A stretch of 49,032 nt of DNA from Candidatus Gastranaerophilales bacterium (GCA_900768915.1 CAAGEQ010000040.1:1-49032); one strand, 5' to 3'. Shown: positions 24,239-33,622, counted from the first letter of the stretch. Notes: generated by a model from the letters alone, not told the origin. Program-made: numbers and translations.

Positions 24239-25309
24239 ATGAGTTTTAAATCAAAAATAAGAACTATTCAATGGGTAGATAATGTTTCAAGAATGGTTGA
24301 CCAAACAAAAATCCCATATGAATATGTAAATGTAGACATAAAAACTGGACAAGAAATGTATGATGCAATCCAAACAATGATTGTTAGAGGTGCTCCTGCA
24401 ATAGGTATTGCTGGTGCTCACGGTGTTGTATTATATGCTCAAGAATTAGAAAAAGAAAATCTTTCAAGAGAAGATTTTATCAGTAAACTTATAGAAAAAT
24501 CTAATTATTTAAAAACTTCTAGACCTACTGCAGTTAACCTTATGTGGGCTGTAGATAAACAAGTAGAACTAATAAAAAATTCAAAATCAGATATTGCTGG
24601 TATCGTTGAAGAACTAAAACAAAACGGTATCAAAATGGAAAATGATGATATTTCAATAAACAAAAGAATTGGCGACAATGGTGCAGAAGTTGTTCCAAAA
24701 GGTGCAACAATTCTAACCCACTGCAACGCAGGTGCTTTAGCAACCGTAGGTTATGGTACAGCATTAGGTGTTGTTCGTTCAGCATTTGCAAAAGATAATA
24801 CAATACAAGTGTTCTCTGACGAAACAAGACCACGTCAACAAGGTTCTAGAATTACTACTTTTGAACTTAAAATGGACGGTATCCCTGTAACTATGATTAC
24901 AGATGGTATGTGCTCATACTTTATGAAAAAAGGTATGATTGATATGGTTGTAGTTGGTGCCGATAGAATTGCATCTAACGGTGATACTGCAAACAAAATT
25001 GGTACATACACAGTTGCAATTGCTGCAAAATACCATAATATACCATTCTACATAGCAGCACCGTTATCAACAATAGATACATCAATCAAAACTGGTGATG
25101 AAATACCTATTGAAGAACGTTCTCATGAAGAAGTTACACATATCAATGGCAAGTTAGTTTGTGCCGAAGGTATCAACGTAATTAATCCAGGATTTGATGT
25201 AACTCCACACGAATTAATTACAGGTATTATTACAGAAGTTGGTATATTAAAACCTGATTACAACACTTCTATTAAAAATGCTTTTGAAAAATTTCACGCA
25301 GAACAATAA
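24239..25309 (+). CDS. mtnA: S-methyl-5-thioribose-1-phosphate isomerase
   Basis: 356 aa, usual family length. MIVRGAPAIGIAGAHG, the catalytic Cys in ILTHCNAGALATVGYGTALG, FSDETRPRQQGSRITTFEL and the catalytic Asp in VVGADRIASNGDTANKIGTY are all present, as is the C-terminal NPGFDVTPHELITGIITE. It isomerises methylthioribose-1-P to methylthioribulose-1-P in methionine salvage. Other salvage genes are not adjacent; the MtnX-like phosphatase is 12 kb away. Some homologues act on other ribose-1-phosphates. Confidence 0.93.
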   Translation: MSFKSKIRTIQWVDNVSRMVDQTKIPYEYVNVDIKTGQEMYDAIQTMIVRGAPAIGIAGAHGVVLYAQELEKENLSREDFISKLIEKSNYLKTSRPTAVNLMWAVDKQVELIKNSKSDIAGIVEELKQNGIKMENDDISINKRIGDNGAEVVPKGATILTHCNAGALATVGYGTALGVVRSAFAKDNTIQVFSDETRPRQQGSRITTFELKMDGIPVTMITDGMCSYFMKKGMIDMVVVGADRIASNGDTANKIGTYTVAIAAKYHNIPFYIAAPLSTIDTSIKTGDEIPIEERSHEEVTHINGKLVCAEGINVINPGFDVTPHELITGIITEVGILKPDYNTSIKNAFEKFHAEQ

Positions 25310-25316
25310 AAAAAGA

Positions 25317-25369
25317 CCTCTCGAAAGGAGAGGAACGAGCGATGAGGATTATATAATCATATAATAATC
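25317..25369 (+). other. Two consecutive hairpins after mtnA
   Basis: CCTCTC-GAAAG-GAGAGG (25317-25333), with a GAAA-type loop, is followed by GGATTAT..ATAATCC. Neither is followed by a T-run, so these are not canonical terminators. Transcript 3'-end stabilisation or a small RNA are options; nothing else is visible in 25310-25440. Confidence 0.4.
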
Positions 25370-25443
25370 CGTTATCTTAATATTACATTGTCATAAAGCA
25401 TTACAAAAGATAAGAAGAACAGACTATTTATATATTTTTAGGT

Positions 25444-25449
25444 TAAAAT
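25444..25449 (+). promoter_or_regulatory. -10-like box of the LPS permease gene (leaderless)
   Basis: TAAAAT ending 6 nt before the ATG at 25456, no Shine-Dalgarno between. The -35 is unconvincing. Confidence 0.45.
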
Positions 25450-25455
25450 AATTGT

Positions 25456-26562
25456 ATGATTAAAGATTTTAAAATTAAATTATTAGACAGATACATTCTA
25501 AAACAAGTTATAGAAATGTTTATAATGGGTGTTTTAGTATTTACATCTATCATATTTGCATCTGATACATTTATGACTTTAATCAAACAAATTGCGAAAT
25601 ATGGTATTCCATTTAAAATTGCATTTATTCTAGTAATTTTAAGTCTGCCATCAATCTTTGTAATGACTATCCCAATGGGTGTACTTTTATCAACAGTAAT
25701 GACTTTAAACAAACTTAGTTTAGCATCAGAACTTACTGTTATGAGAGCATGTGGGATAGGATTTAACAGAATTGCAAAACCTGTATTTGTCTTTGCAACA
25801 GTAATGTGTCTTGCAAGTTTCTTTATAAACGAAACTATTGTACCGGTAATGACAAAACAATCAAAAGACCTTGCACTTTGGGCTTTCTGTCAAAAAAATA
25901 TACCAGAAGGTAAACATGATTTTACATTCCAAGAAGTAAACGAAGACAAAACTTTAAAACGATTATTTTATGTTGAATCTTGTGAAGATAAGCAATTCCA
26001 TAACGTAACAGTGCTTGATATGTCAAAAAAAGATGCTATCCATGTTTTACAAGCCCAAGCAGGTGGTTCTTCACCAAAAGGTTGGATTTTCACAAATGGC
26101 ATAGTTTATACTATCGCTGATAAAGGTAAAATTCTTAATGCCACTTATTTTGGAAGAACTGTCGCTCAATTTGGTGTAAACCTAAAAAAAGAATTAAAAC
26201 GTAACGTTGCAAATGAACATAACTTCTTACAACTATGTAGGTTTATTGCACACAACAAAACTATTGATTATAGACGAGTATTAATAATCGACTTATTTGA
26301 TAAATTAGCATTACCACTAACAACTATTGTACTTGTGTTAATTGGTATTCCACTTGCAATTACTCCACCAAGAGTAAGATACAACAGAGGTTTCTTATTC
26401 AGTATTTTAATTATATTTGCATACTACCTAATCCGTGCATTATCTTTATCATTTGGTGAAGCAGGAACTATCAATCCATTTTTAGCAGCATTCTTACCAA
26501 ACATCATATTAACAATAGCCGGAACATATCTGTATTACAGAAAAGTATTTACTATTACTTAA
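25456..26562 (+). CDS. LptF/LptG-family lipopolysaccharide export permease
   Basis: 368 aa. LLDRYILKQVIEMFIMGVLVFTSII, SLPSIFVMTIPMGVLLSTVMTLNKLSLASELTVMRACGIG and the C-terminal LPLTTIVLVLIGIPLAITPPR are the YjgP/YjgQ family pattern: three transmembrane helices, a periplasmic β-jellyroll (~110-260) and three more helices. With LptB it extracts LPS from the inner membrane. Only one permease gene is here; whether it works as F/G heterodimer or homodimer is unknown. This supports an LPS-containing outer membrane. Confidence 0.9.
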   Translation: MIKDFKIKLLDRYILKQVIEMFIMGVLVFTSIIFASDTFMTLIKQIAKYGIPFKIAFILVILSLPSIFVMTIPMGVLLSTVMTLNKLSLASELTVMRACGIGFNRIAKPVFVFATVMCLASFFINETIVPVMTKQSKDLALWAFCQKNIPEGKHDFTFQEVNEDKTLKRLFYVESCEDKQFHNVTVLDMSKKDAIHVLQAQAGGSSPKGWIFTNGIVYTIADKGKILNATYFGRTVAQFGVNLKKELKRNVANEHNFLQLCRFIAHNKTIDYRRVLIIDLFDKLALPLTTIVLVLIGIPLAITPPRVRYNRGFLFSILIIFAYYLIRALSLSFGEAGTINPFLAAFLPNIILTIAGTYLYYRKVFTIT

Positions 26563-26565
26563 AAA

Positions 26566-26940
26566 TTATGCTTTAATATCAAAAATTTGATTTATTTTAT
26601 TCATGTTAGCATTAACATTTGCAATATTTTCAGATTCCTGCGTAGCGGCCTTAATTGCAGTTAGAATAGCCTCTGCTTTATTTTTAGAATTATTTGAATA
26701 ATAACAACGACTTCCAGCAGTAGCAGTAAACAATGCTCCATCAACTTCTTGTTTTACTGGAACTGGAACTTCGGCATTCTTCTTAACAATTTTTCCAATT
26801 TCTTCTACAAAACTTGCTCTTTCATTTATTGGCAATTCACTAACAGCCGCGTGATAATACTTCATAACATTAGCACTAGGTTTTTCAAAAGCCATACCAA
26901 AAGATTGATTACGATTATAAGAAGAAGAAATTGTATTCAT
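26566..26940 (-). CDS. Small tagged hypothetical protein
   Basis: 124 aa, GAGGT upstream of ATG. The N-terminus MNTISSSYNRNQSFGMAFEKP has the tag (NQSFG). The body is helical (LPINERASFVEEIGKIVKK, NKAEAILTAIKAATQESENIA) with a short Cys-Tyr-Tyr segment in the middle. No signal peptide, membrane helix or catalytic motif. It stands between two unrelated genes in its own transcription unit. Family not recognised. Confidence 0.6.
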   Translation of the reverse strand: MNTISSSYNRNQSFGMAFEKPSANVMKYYHAAVSELPINERASFVEEIGKIVKKNAEVPVPVKQEVDGALFTATAGSRCYYSNNSKNKAEAILTAIKAATQESENIANVNANMNKINQIFDIKA

Positions 26941-27018
26941 ATTTTACCTCACAAAATTAGTCGATACATTCATAATAAAAACGGTAAAATATATTTTTGC
27001 TATATTAAAAAGATAAAT

Positions 27019-28188
27019 TTACAAAGCACGAGCAATAATCTTTAAATTTTCATCAGTAATTTTTGATAAAGCCAATTCTTTATATTCTTCTTTTAATAAA
27101 TTCTGTGCCTTTAATAACTCCATAACTTTAATAATAACTGTTTGATTATTACCATTTAATAAAGGTACTAAACTATCTTCATCACGAACAATTTCCAAAA
27201 CAAAGAATATAAAATCACTTTCCTCATACAATTCTTCATATAAGAAAGATGTCATAGGATACAAGTTTGCATTATTCAACAAATTCTTAATATCATTAAC
27301 TTCATTTTTTGTATTTTTGTCTTCATCAAATAAATATTCTTCATTTTCTGTAATCATGTTAAATTTTTCTTTTGCCAAGAATAATGCAACAGCAGAAGCA
27401 CCTGTTGGAGATGAATTTAATAAACGTTCAATAAATTCATAAAATCTAAAATCAATAACTTGAGATACAGGTAACAATTCAACAAGACCATTAACAATAT
27501 AACAGAATGTCAATATAGCATCTTCATTATATTCAGTTTGCAATAAGTCTGTAAGTGGCACAAGATATGGAATATCTTCAGCAATATTTTCAGACATTTT
27601 AGAATTTTTCATTGCTTTGAACAAATATTTTAAAGCATCTTTATCCTGATAAGCAACCAAGAAATTAACAGCTTTCAATTGTTCAAAATCATCATCGACT
27701 TCAAGCATTTTAATTGCTTTATTATAAGCAGTTTTACTATTTAACTTAGATAATGCCCTTGCACAATTTTCAGATAAAGAACCATCATCGCTAAACGCAT
27801 ACTCATTCAACAATGCTAATGCTCTATCATCTTTTTTATAAGAAAAAAATCCTGCAGAATAAATCTTAGCATCTTCACTACCATTTTTTAATTTCTCAAG
27901 CATTGTATTTTCAACATCTTTATCCGCAAATAATGCCAATGTTGAAGCTATAAAATCTTCATAGTATGGAGAATATATATCTAAAAATTTCAAAAGACTT
28001 TTATAGTTATCTTTATTACAAACTTTTTCTAAACGTTTAGCAACATTTGCTTTAACAAAATCAAACAAATAATCATCTCTTGCAACAAGTTCTTTAAATA
28101 ATGCAACATCAGCATTATTAATAATCTCAGTGGCAACAGACTCATATTCTTTAGGATTTTTTCCAGTTAATAATTTAATTTTATCCAT
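27019..28188 (-). CDS. HEAT-repeat-like helical protein
   Basis: This 389-aa protein is almost entirely helix pairs with the HEAT/Armadillo rhythm (VENTMLEKLKNGSEDAKIYSAGFF; ALALLNEYAFSDDG..ENCARALSKL; AIKMLEVDDDFEQLKAVNFLV; ALKYLFKAMKN). Such solenoids are binding scaffolds, not enzymes. Its start is 9 bp from the SLOG protein stop, so the two are probably one operon. No Shine-Dalgarno is obvious. Confidence 0.7.
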   Translation of the reverse strand: MDKIKLLTGKNPKEYESVATEIINNADVALFKELVARDDYLFDFVKANVAKRLEKVCNKDNYKSLLKFLDIYSPYYEDFIASTLALFADKDVENTMLEKLKNGSEDAKIYSAGFFSYKKDDRALALLNEYAFSDDGSLSENCARALSKLNSKTAYNKAIKMLEVDDDFEQLKAVNFLVAYQDKDALKYLFKAMKNSKMSENIAEDIPYLVPLTDLLQTEYNEDAILTFCYIVNGLVELLPVSQVIDFRFYEFIERLLNSSPTGASAVALFLAKEKFNMITENEEYLFDEDKNTKNEVNDIKNLLNNANLYPMTSFLYEELYEESDFIFFVLEIVRDEDSLVPLLNGNNQTVIIKVMELLKAQNLLKEEYKELALSKITDENLKIIARAL

Positions 28189-28197
28189 AACTCAATA

Positions 28198-28782
28198 CTA
28201 ATCTAAGTAAAATACAGTAACAACCTTATGATTTTCTTCTGCATATTCAACCGCAGTATGTAATGTTTTACTTGTATGAGATAAGAAACAAATTAACTGA
28301 TTACAATCATCAATAATTTCTCTATTACAAACTCTTGAAGCATCTGCCAAAGTCATCATTGCTCTATCAGAATGTTCAATAATATTAGGAACACCTATTA
28401 ACTGATTTTGAACATCACTTGGTTGTTGTCCAATGGTTTGAGGTAAAATAACTTTCAATTTATCAGGATTAGATTTCATAGCACCTCTAATAGCCGCAGC
28501 ATTTGTACCATAAGAACCACCTGATGTAATAATTGTATTACCTTGCATAACTAATGCTGTTGTTAAAGTTTCAATCATTTGTTGATGAGTAATTGCAAGG
28601 TTTCTAGAACCAATGATAGCTATTCTTTTAGCAGATTGTTTAATTGTTGCTAACTCCATTGAGAGTTCATCAACTGTATCTGGGCCATCTTGAAGAGCGA
28701 TAGGTTTATCGTCAAAAGGCACCATTATCGAATTTTGTTTATTCTCATCACTACCATCTGCCATATTATTAATATCTGTCAT
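28198..28782 (-). CDS. SLOG/DprA-like Rossmann protein ('DNA recombination-mediator protein A' type)
   Basis: 194 aa from MTDINNMADGSDEN; AAGGTG 5 nt upstream decides the start. KRIAIIGSRNLAITHQQMIE, then GNTIITSGGSYGTNAAAIRGAM and KVILPQTIGQQPSD, give the SLOG nucleotide-binding fold (GxR..; SGG..G.D/N..A) shared with DprA and the LOG proteins. The C-terminal CNREIIDDCNQLICFLSHTSKTL..A resembles a cyanobacterial family annotated as DNA recombination-mediator protein A. It lacks DprA's other domains, so it may sense a nucleotide instead of loading RecA. This is the best phylogenetic marker in the window. Confidence 0.75.
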   Translation of the reverse strand: MTDINNMADGSDENKQNSIMVPFDDKPIALQDGPDTVDELSMELATIKQSAKRIAIIGSRNLAITHQQMIETLTTALVMQGNTIITSGGSYGTNAAAIRGAMKSNPDKLKVILPQTIGQQPSDVQNQLIGVPNIIEHSDRAMMTLADASRVCNREIIDDCNQLICFLSHTSKTLHTAVEYAEENHKVVTVFYLD

Positions 28783-28865
28783 TGTTTCACCTTCTAATTG
28801 CATTATATAAACTTTTCGTGTATGGTGTTAATAATATCACAAAAAATAGATTTTGGGAATAGGGA

Positions 28866-31394
28866 ATGAAAAATATCTTAGAAAATCTCAACAAGGAACA
28901 GTTGAGTGCAGTTAAAACTACGCAAGGTTCACTTTTAATCTTGGCTGGTGCAGGTAGTGGGAAAACAAAAGTATTAACATCAAGAATTGCTTACATGGTA
29001 CAAAATGGTATCAATCCTAGAGATATTCTTGCTGTTACATTTACAAACAAAGCAGCAAAAGAAATGAAAGAAAGACTTTCTGCAATACTTGGAGAAAATA
29101 CCGTAAAATACATGTGGGTTGGAACATTCCACAGTATTTGTGGTCGTATCCTAAGACAAGATATTGACAATTATCAATTCCAATCTGGTAAAAAACTTGA
29201 TAAAAATTTTACTATATATGATGAACAAGATTCATTAGCACTTATTAAACAAGCAATCAAGAAATTAAATCTTGATGAAAAAATGTATGTTCCTAAACTT
29301 GTAAAATCTATTATTTCTAATGCTAAAAATAAAATGCAAGATGCATATACTTATGCGACATTTGCAAGAGATTTCAAAAGTCAAAGAATCTCACAAGTAT
29401 ATGATATATATGAAACTGCATTAAACAATAATAATGCAATAGACTTTGACGACATGCTTATGTTATGTGTAAAATTACTTGAACAAAATAACGAAGTAAG
29501 AGAAAAATATTACAATCGCTTTCAACATATTTTGGTTGACGAGTTTCAAGACACAAACCAAGCACAATATAACTTAATAAAAGCACTTTACACAAACAAT
29601 CTTGAAACAATACCACAAACACGTTCACTGTGTGTTGTAGGTGATGTTGACCAATCTATTTACAGTTGGCGTGGTGCAGATTTCAAAATCATTCTTAATT
29701 TCCAACACGACTTTAAAGACTGCAAACTAATCAAACTAGAACAAAACTACCGTTCCACAGCAAAAATTCTGAATGCCGCAAATGCTATTATTGAAAACAA
29801 TGAACAACGTGTTGATAAAGTATTACACTCAAACAAAGGCGATGGCGATAAAATCACATACTATGAGGCAAACGATGATGCAGATGAAGCAAACTATATT
29901 GCATCAACAATCAAACGCACATCTGCAAACTACAACCAGTTCGCAATATTATATAGAACAAATGCACAATCACGTTCACTAGAAGAAGCCTGTATCTCTT
30001 TAGGCATACCTTATAAAATTTATGGTGGTCTAAAATTCTATGACCGTAAAGAAATTAAAGATGCAATTGCTTATCTAAAACTTATCTATAACGAACACGA
30101 CTCACAAAGTTTAAAACGTATTATCAATGTTCCAAAGCGTGCCATTGGTGATACAACAATCAAACATTTACAAGATTTTGCAGATGCGAATGATATAAGT
30201 CTATATCAAGCAATCCAAAACCTTGATAAAATAGACACTATTCAAGCAAGAGCAAAAACAAAATTAGAAGAGTTTGCAAAACTAATCAAATTCTTCCAAA
30301 ATGCTCAGTCAAAATATCCATTACACGAATTCATTAGTTATATGCTAGAACAAAGTGGATATTTAAGAGAATTGAAATCTGAAAACACACCTGAAGATGA
30401 AGCAAGAATTGAGAACTTACAAGAGTTTGTAAACGTTGCTAGTGAATTTATACCCGAAGAAGAAAACAACACACTCGGAGAATTTCTTGCACAAGTATCT
30501 TTGGTTTCAGATTTAGATAATATGGAAGAAGTAAGCAATAACGTAACTCTTATGACACTTCACGCAGCAAAAGGTCTAGAATTCCCTATCGTATTTATGG
30601 CCGGACTTGATGAAAGAATTTTCCCTAGTTCAAGAAGTTCAAACTCTTTATCAGAACTAGAAGAAGAACGTAGATTGATGTACGTTGGTGTTACTCGTGC
30701 AGAAGAAAAACTTTATATTACTCATGCTCAAAGACGTCAAATGTGGGGTAAATATGATTACTACCAACCAAGTAGATTTATTGATGAAATTCCACCAGAA
30801 TTAGTTGAATCTATTTCTTCAACAAGTCATTCGACTGGTAGAACATTCCAAAATGCAGTAAAAACAATTCAATCTCAAAATAGTAATAATTATAGTAGTT
30901 ACACAACTACATCAACAAACAAAATTTCTAGTGGTGCTAGAAAATTAGGTAATCCTCAAAGACAATCAAATTATTCTTCTAGCAGTTCTGGGAATACAAT
31001 TTCTAAAGGTGCAAAAAGACTAGGTTCTTCATCAATTAATAAACCTATTAGAACACCTGCAAAAGCAATTGTTATAAAATCAAATGCACATAAACAACGT
31101 GATGAAGAAAGAGTAAAAGCATTCTTTGAAAACAACCCTATGAAACGCAAACTTGAAGAACGAAAAAGACAACAAGAGCAACAAGCAATACTAGAAAAAC
31201 AAAAAGAAGAAGAAAAGAATGCTCCAATAGATTACTTCTTTAATGTTGGAGAAAGAGTCTTTCATGACAAATTAGGAGTTGGGCATATTCTTGATGTAAC
31301 TCAAATTGGCGAAAGTACAATGTACACAATAGACTTTGGTAAAATGGGTAAAAAAGCAATGGATGCAAACTATGCACATCTAAAGAAGTTCTAA
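28866..31394 (+). CDS. pcrA: UvrD/PcrA-type DNA helicase
   Basis: 842 aa SF1A helicase. Walker A GAGSGKTKVLTSRIA; motif Ia FTNKAAKEM; motif II LVDEFQDTNQAQY; motif III VVGDVDQSIYSWRGAD; motif IV LEQNYRST; motif V TLHAAKGLEFPIVFMAGLDE; motif VI RRLMYVGVTRAEEKLY. The C-terminal ~180 aa are a Ser-rich linker carrying two similar short blocks (ISSGARKLGNPQ, ISKGAKRLGSSS), a basic coiled helix and a terminal Tudor-like domain (GERVFHDKLGVGHILDV) typical of PcrA, which binds RNA polymerase. It unwinds DNA 3'-5' in repair and replication-transcription conflicts. It overlaps the next gene's stop by 4 nt. Confidence 0.95.
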   Translation: MKNILENLNKEQLSAVKTTQGSLLILAGAGSGKTKVLTSRIAYMVQNGINPRDILAVTFTNKAAKEMKERLSAILGENTVKYMWVGTFHSICGRILRQDIDNYQFQSGKKLDKNFTIYDEQDSLALIKQAIKKLNLDEKMYVPKLVKSIISNAKNKMQDAYTYATFARDFKSQRISQVYDIYETALNNNNAIDFDDMLMLCVKLLEQNNEVREKYYNRFQHILVDEFQDTNQAQYNLIKALYTNNLETIPQTRSLCVVGDVDQSIYSWRGADFKIILNFQHDFKDCKLIKLEQNYRSTAKILNAANAIIENNEQRVDKVLHSNKGDGDKITYYEANDDADEANYIASTIKRTSANYNQFAILYRTNAQSRSLEEACISLGIPYKIYGGLKFYDRKEIKDAIAYLKLIYNEHDSQSLKRIINVPKRAIGDTTIKHLQDFADANDISLYQAIQNLDKIDTIQARAKTKLEEFAKLIKFFQNAQSKYPLHEFISYMLEQSGYLRELKSENTPEDEARIENLQEFVNVASEFIPEEENNTLGEFLAQVSLVSDLDNMEEVSNNVTLMTLHAAKGLEFPIVFMAGLDERIFPSSRSSNSLSELEEERRLMYVGVTRAEEKLYITHAQRRQMWGKYDYYQPSRFIDEIPPELVESISSTSHSTGRTFQNAVKTIQSQNSNNYSSYTTTSTNKISSGARKLGNPQRQSNYSSSSSGNTISKGAKRLGSSSINKPIRTPAKAIVIKSNAHKQRDEERVKAFFENNPMKRKLEERKRQQEQQAILEKQKEEEKNAPIDYFFNVGERVFHDKLGVGHILDVTQIGESTMYTIDFGKMGKKAMDANYAHLKKF

Positions 31395-31657
31395 TCTCTA
31401 GGACATAAACCTTGACGAGATTCAGCATATATTTTATCCATAATATCACTCATAGGTTTTTCAACCTGTTGACGATATGTTTTCCAACTACATTCTTGTT
31501 TACCACTGTCAACTTTTTTAAAGTATTCACTTGCATAATGCACAAAATACGGACGTATAACATCATCACGTACATAACCATCAGGCATATATTTTTGCTC
31601 AACTGCATATACAGGTAATGAAAAACATATTATACATAACAACATCAATCTTTTCAT
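31391..31657 (-). CDS. Small secreted protein
   Basis: 88 aa. MKRLMLLCIICFSLPVYAVEQ is a clear Sec signal peptide with an A-x-A-like cleavage (VYA). The mature ~70 residues contain two Cys (ECSW, GLCPRD) that could form a disulfide in the periplasm. No family recognised. It is convergent with and overlaps pcrA by 4 nt, and its start is divergent from pth with a well-formed promoter. Confidence 0.65.
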   Translation of the reverse strand: MKRLMLLCIICFSLPVYAVEQKYMPDGYVRDDVIRPYFVHYASEYFKKVDSGKQECSWKTYRQQVEKPMSDIMDKIYAESRQGLCPRD

Positions 31658-31663
31658 ACTCTA

Positions 31664-31691
31664 ATAATAATATACATAACAAATTCGTCAA
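31664..31691 (-). promoter_or_regulatory. Promoter of the small secreted protein gene, predicted leaderless
   Basis: -35 TTGACG (31686-31691), 16-bp spacer, -10 TATTAT (31664-31669), then 6 nt (TAGAGT) to the ATG at 31657. Confidence 0.6.
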
Positions 31692-31724
31692 ACTTTATTA
31701 TTTCTATTCAAAAATCAACTATGA

Positions 31725-31730
31725 TATAAT
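31725..31730 (+). promoter_or_regulatory. -10 box of pth, predicted leaderless
   Basis: TATAAT followed by AATCAT and the ATG at 31737. No Shine-Dalgarno. A weak -35 (TTCTAT) stands 17 bp upstream. Confidence 0.6.
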
Positions 31731-31736
31731 AATCAT

Positions 31737-32294
31737 ATGAAATTAATAATTGGATTAGGAAACGTCGGTGCCAAATATTGTTTTACAAGACATAATGTTG
31801 GATTTATGCTTGCAGACAAAATTGCAATAGATAATAATGCTGATTTTAGAGAAAATTCAAAACTAAAATCATTAATTACAAAATTTTATAAAGATGGCGA
31901 AGAATGGATGATAGTAAAACCAACTACCTACATGAACTTGTCTGGTGAGGCTATGCGTGCTGTTATCGATTATTATAAAATATCTCCATCAGATATGATA
32001 ATAGTTTATGATGATTTATCACTACATATCGGAAAAATCCGTTTCAGAGATAACGGTTCAGATGGTGGACATAACGGCATAAAATCAATTATTCAACATC
32101 TTGGTTCAAAAAACTTCGCAAGATTAAAAATTGGTATTGGTCCACAACCACCAATCCCATCAGAAGCATTTGTTCTTCAAAACTTTGATAAAGAAAGCCT
32201 TGATATTCTAAAAGAAGTTTTAAACAAATCTGAAGAAGCAATTCAATATTATTTTGAAAACGGTATTGCTAAAACGCAAAATAAATATAACTAA
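31737..32294 (+). CDS. pth: Peptidyl-tRNA hydrolase
   Basis: 185 aa. IIGLGNVGAKYCFTRHNVGFM contains the catalytic His; KPTTYMNLSGEA, IVYDDLSLHIGKIRFRDNGSDGGHNGIKSII and FARLKIGIGPQP complete the family pattern. It cleaves the ester bond between peptide and tRNA on drop-off products. The following TPR gene starts 13 nt after the stop and is probably co-transcribed. Confidence 0.96.
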   Translation: MKLIIGLGNVGAKYCFTRHNVGFMLADKIAIDNNADFRENSKLKSLITKFYKDGEEWMIVKPTTYMNLSGEAMRAVIDYYKISPSDMIIVYDDLSLHIGKIRFRDNGSDGGHNGIKSIIQHLGSKNFARLKIGIGPQPPIPSEAFVLQNFDKESLDILKEVLNKSEEAIQYYFENGIAKTQNKYN

Positions 32295-32307
32295 AGGAGT
32301 AACGTAT

Positions 32308-33582
32308 ATGACACTTGCAGAACAATACGAAAATGATGAACAATACGAAAAAGCCTACGAAGAATATAAAAAACAATATGAAAACGGCAAAGAAAATGTT
32401 CACATTCTACAAAAACTTGGTCATTTAGCATCAATTTTGAATAAAAAAGATGAAGCCGAAGAATATTACAAAAAAGTAGTTGCATTAGATAAAAAAAATA
32501 TTGTTGCTTACGAACAACTTATGGATATTTGTTTTGAAAATAATGACAAATTTACTTATTATTTATCAAGAGGACAAATGCATGTTCTTCAAGAACAATA
32601 TGAACACGCAATTAATGACTTCAAAAAAGCAATTGCACACGGCGAACAAGATGAAAGATTAAACAGTACAAGATATATGCTTGCTGATTTATACGAAAAA
32701 ACTAATCAACCAAACAAAGCGATTGATGAATATTTAAAAATCTCAGATACAGAATATGCATCAAGTGAAACATACTTAAAATTAGCAGCACTATATTACA
32801 AAACAGACTTTTTAGAAAGTGCTATTGAAATTCTTCAAAGAGCAAAAGACGATGGCTTTGAAGGGCTTGATGAAGCACTTGCACAATATTATTCAAGAGC
32901 AAATGACTCTGAAAAAGCATTAAATTTAACAAAAGATAATATGCTTAAAGCAAGAAGTTTAATGGAACTTGGCAGAAATGATGAAGCCATTGAACTATTA
33001 AAATCAATGCATGACCAATACAAAAATGATTCTCAATACTGTGCATTAATTGCTCAATACTATTTTGAAATAGGAGAACTAGAAACCGCATTAGAAAAAG
33101 TAAATGAATTTGCAAAAGTTGCACCAAATTCACCACTTATATATCAAATGAGAGCCTTAATATATGAAAAGAAAGGTGATGAATTTAATGAACACGTAAA
33201 CTGGGCAAAATTCAATAACCTTAAAGGTGATACAGATATAGCACTCAATGAATATATGATTGCACATCAAATTGATGAAAACAATATTGATGTAATTATT
33301 ACTATCGCTGATACATTAGATAAAACAGATAAAAACCATTCTGTTGAATTTTACGAAAAATTATTAGAACTTCAACCTAATAACAAAAGAGCACTTCAAA
33401 AATTAGCAGAATTTAGAGATAGAATTGGTGATTATATTGAAATGGTAAACTATCTAGATAAACTAAAACAAATAGATCCAAGAAACCCTTACGTTATTGC
33501 AAATTACGAAAGAGCAAACCAAATGGTAACAAATCCACCATCTATTATAGATAACATAATGAATTTCTTTAAAGGAATTTAA
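32308..33582 (+). CDS. TPR repeat protein
   Basis: 424 aa from MTLAEQYENDEQYEKAYEEY; AAGGAG 8 nt upstream fixes the start, and an upstream in-frame start would run through pth. At least eight TPR units, e.g. HILQKLGHLASILNKKDEAEEYYKK, YYLSRGQMHVLQEQYEHAINDF and ETYLKLAALYYKTDFLESAIEIL. No signal peptide, so cytosolic; a short C-terminal hydrophobic helix (IMNFFKGI) could touch the membrane. A scaffold role is expected. Co-transcribed with pth. Confidence 0.85.
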   Translation: MTLAEQYENDEQYEKAYEEYKKQYENGKENVHILQKLGHLASILNKKDEAEEYYKKVVALDKKNIVAYEQLMDICFENNDKFTYYLSRGQMHVLQEQYEHAINDFKKAIAHGEQDERLNSTRYMLADLYEKTNQPNKAIDEYLKISDTEYASSETYLKLAALYYKTDFLESAIEILQRAKDDGFEGLDEALAQYYSRANDSEKALNLTKDNMLKARSLMELGRNDEAIELLKSMHDQYKNDSQYCALIAQYYFEIGELETALEKVNEFAKVAPNSPLIYQMRALIYEKKGDEFNEHVNWAKFNNLKGDTDIALNEYMIAHQIDENNIDVIITIADTLDKTDKNHSVEFYEKLLELQPNNKRALQKLAEFRDRIGDYIEMVNYLDKLKQIDPRNPYVIANYERANQMVTNPPSIIDNIMNFFKGI

Positions 33583-33597
33583 AAAAAATAAAAAAAA

Positions 33598-33622
33598 AAG
33601 CACCGTTCAAACGGTGCTTTTA
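33598..33622. terminator. Bidirectional terminator
   Basis: AAAAGCACCGTT-CAA-ACGGTGCTTTT, with an A-run before and a T-run after. It lies between convergent genes ending at 33582 and 33646. Confidence 0.9.
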
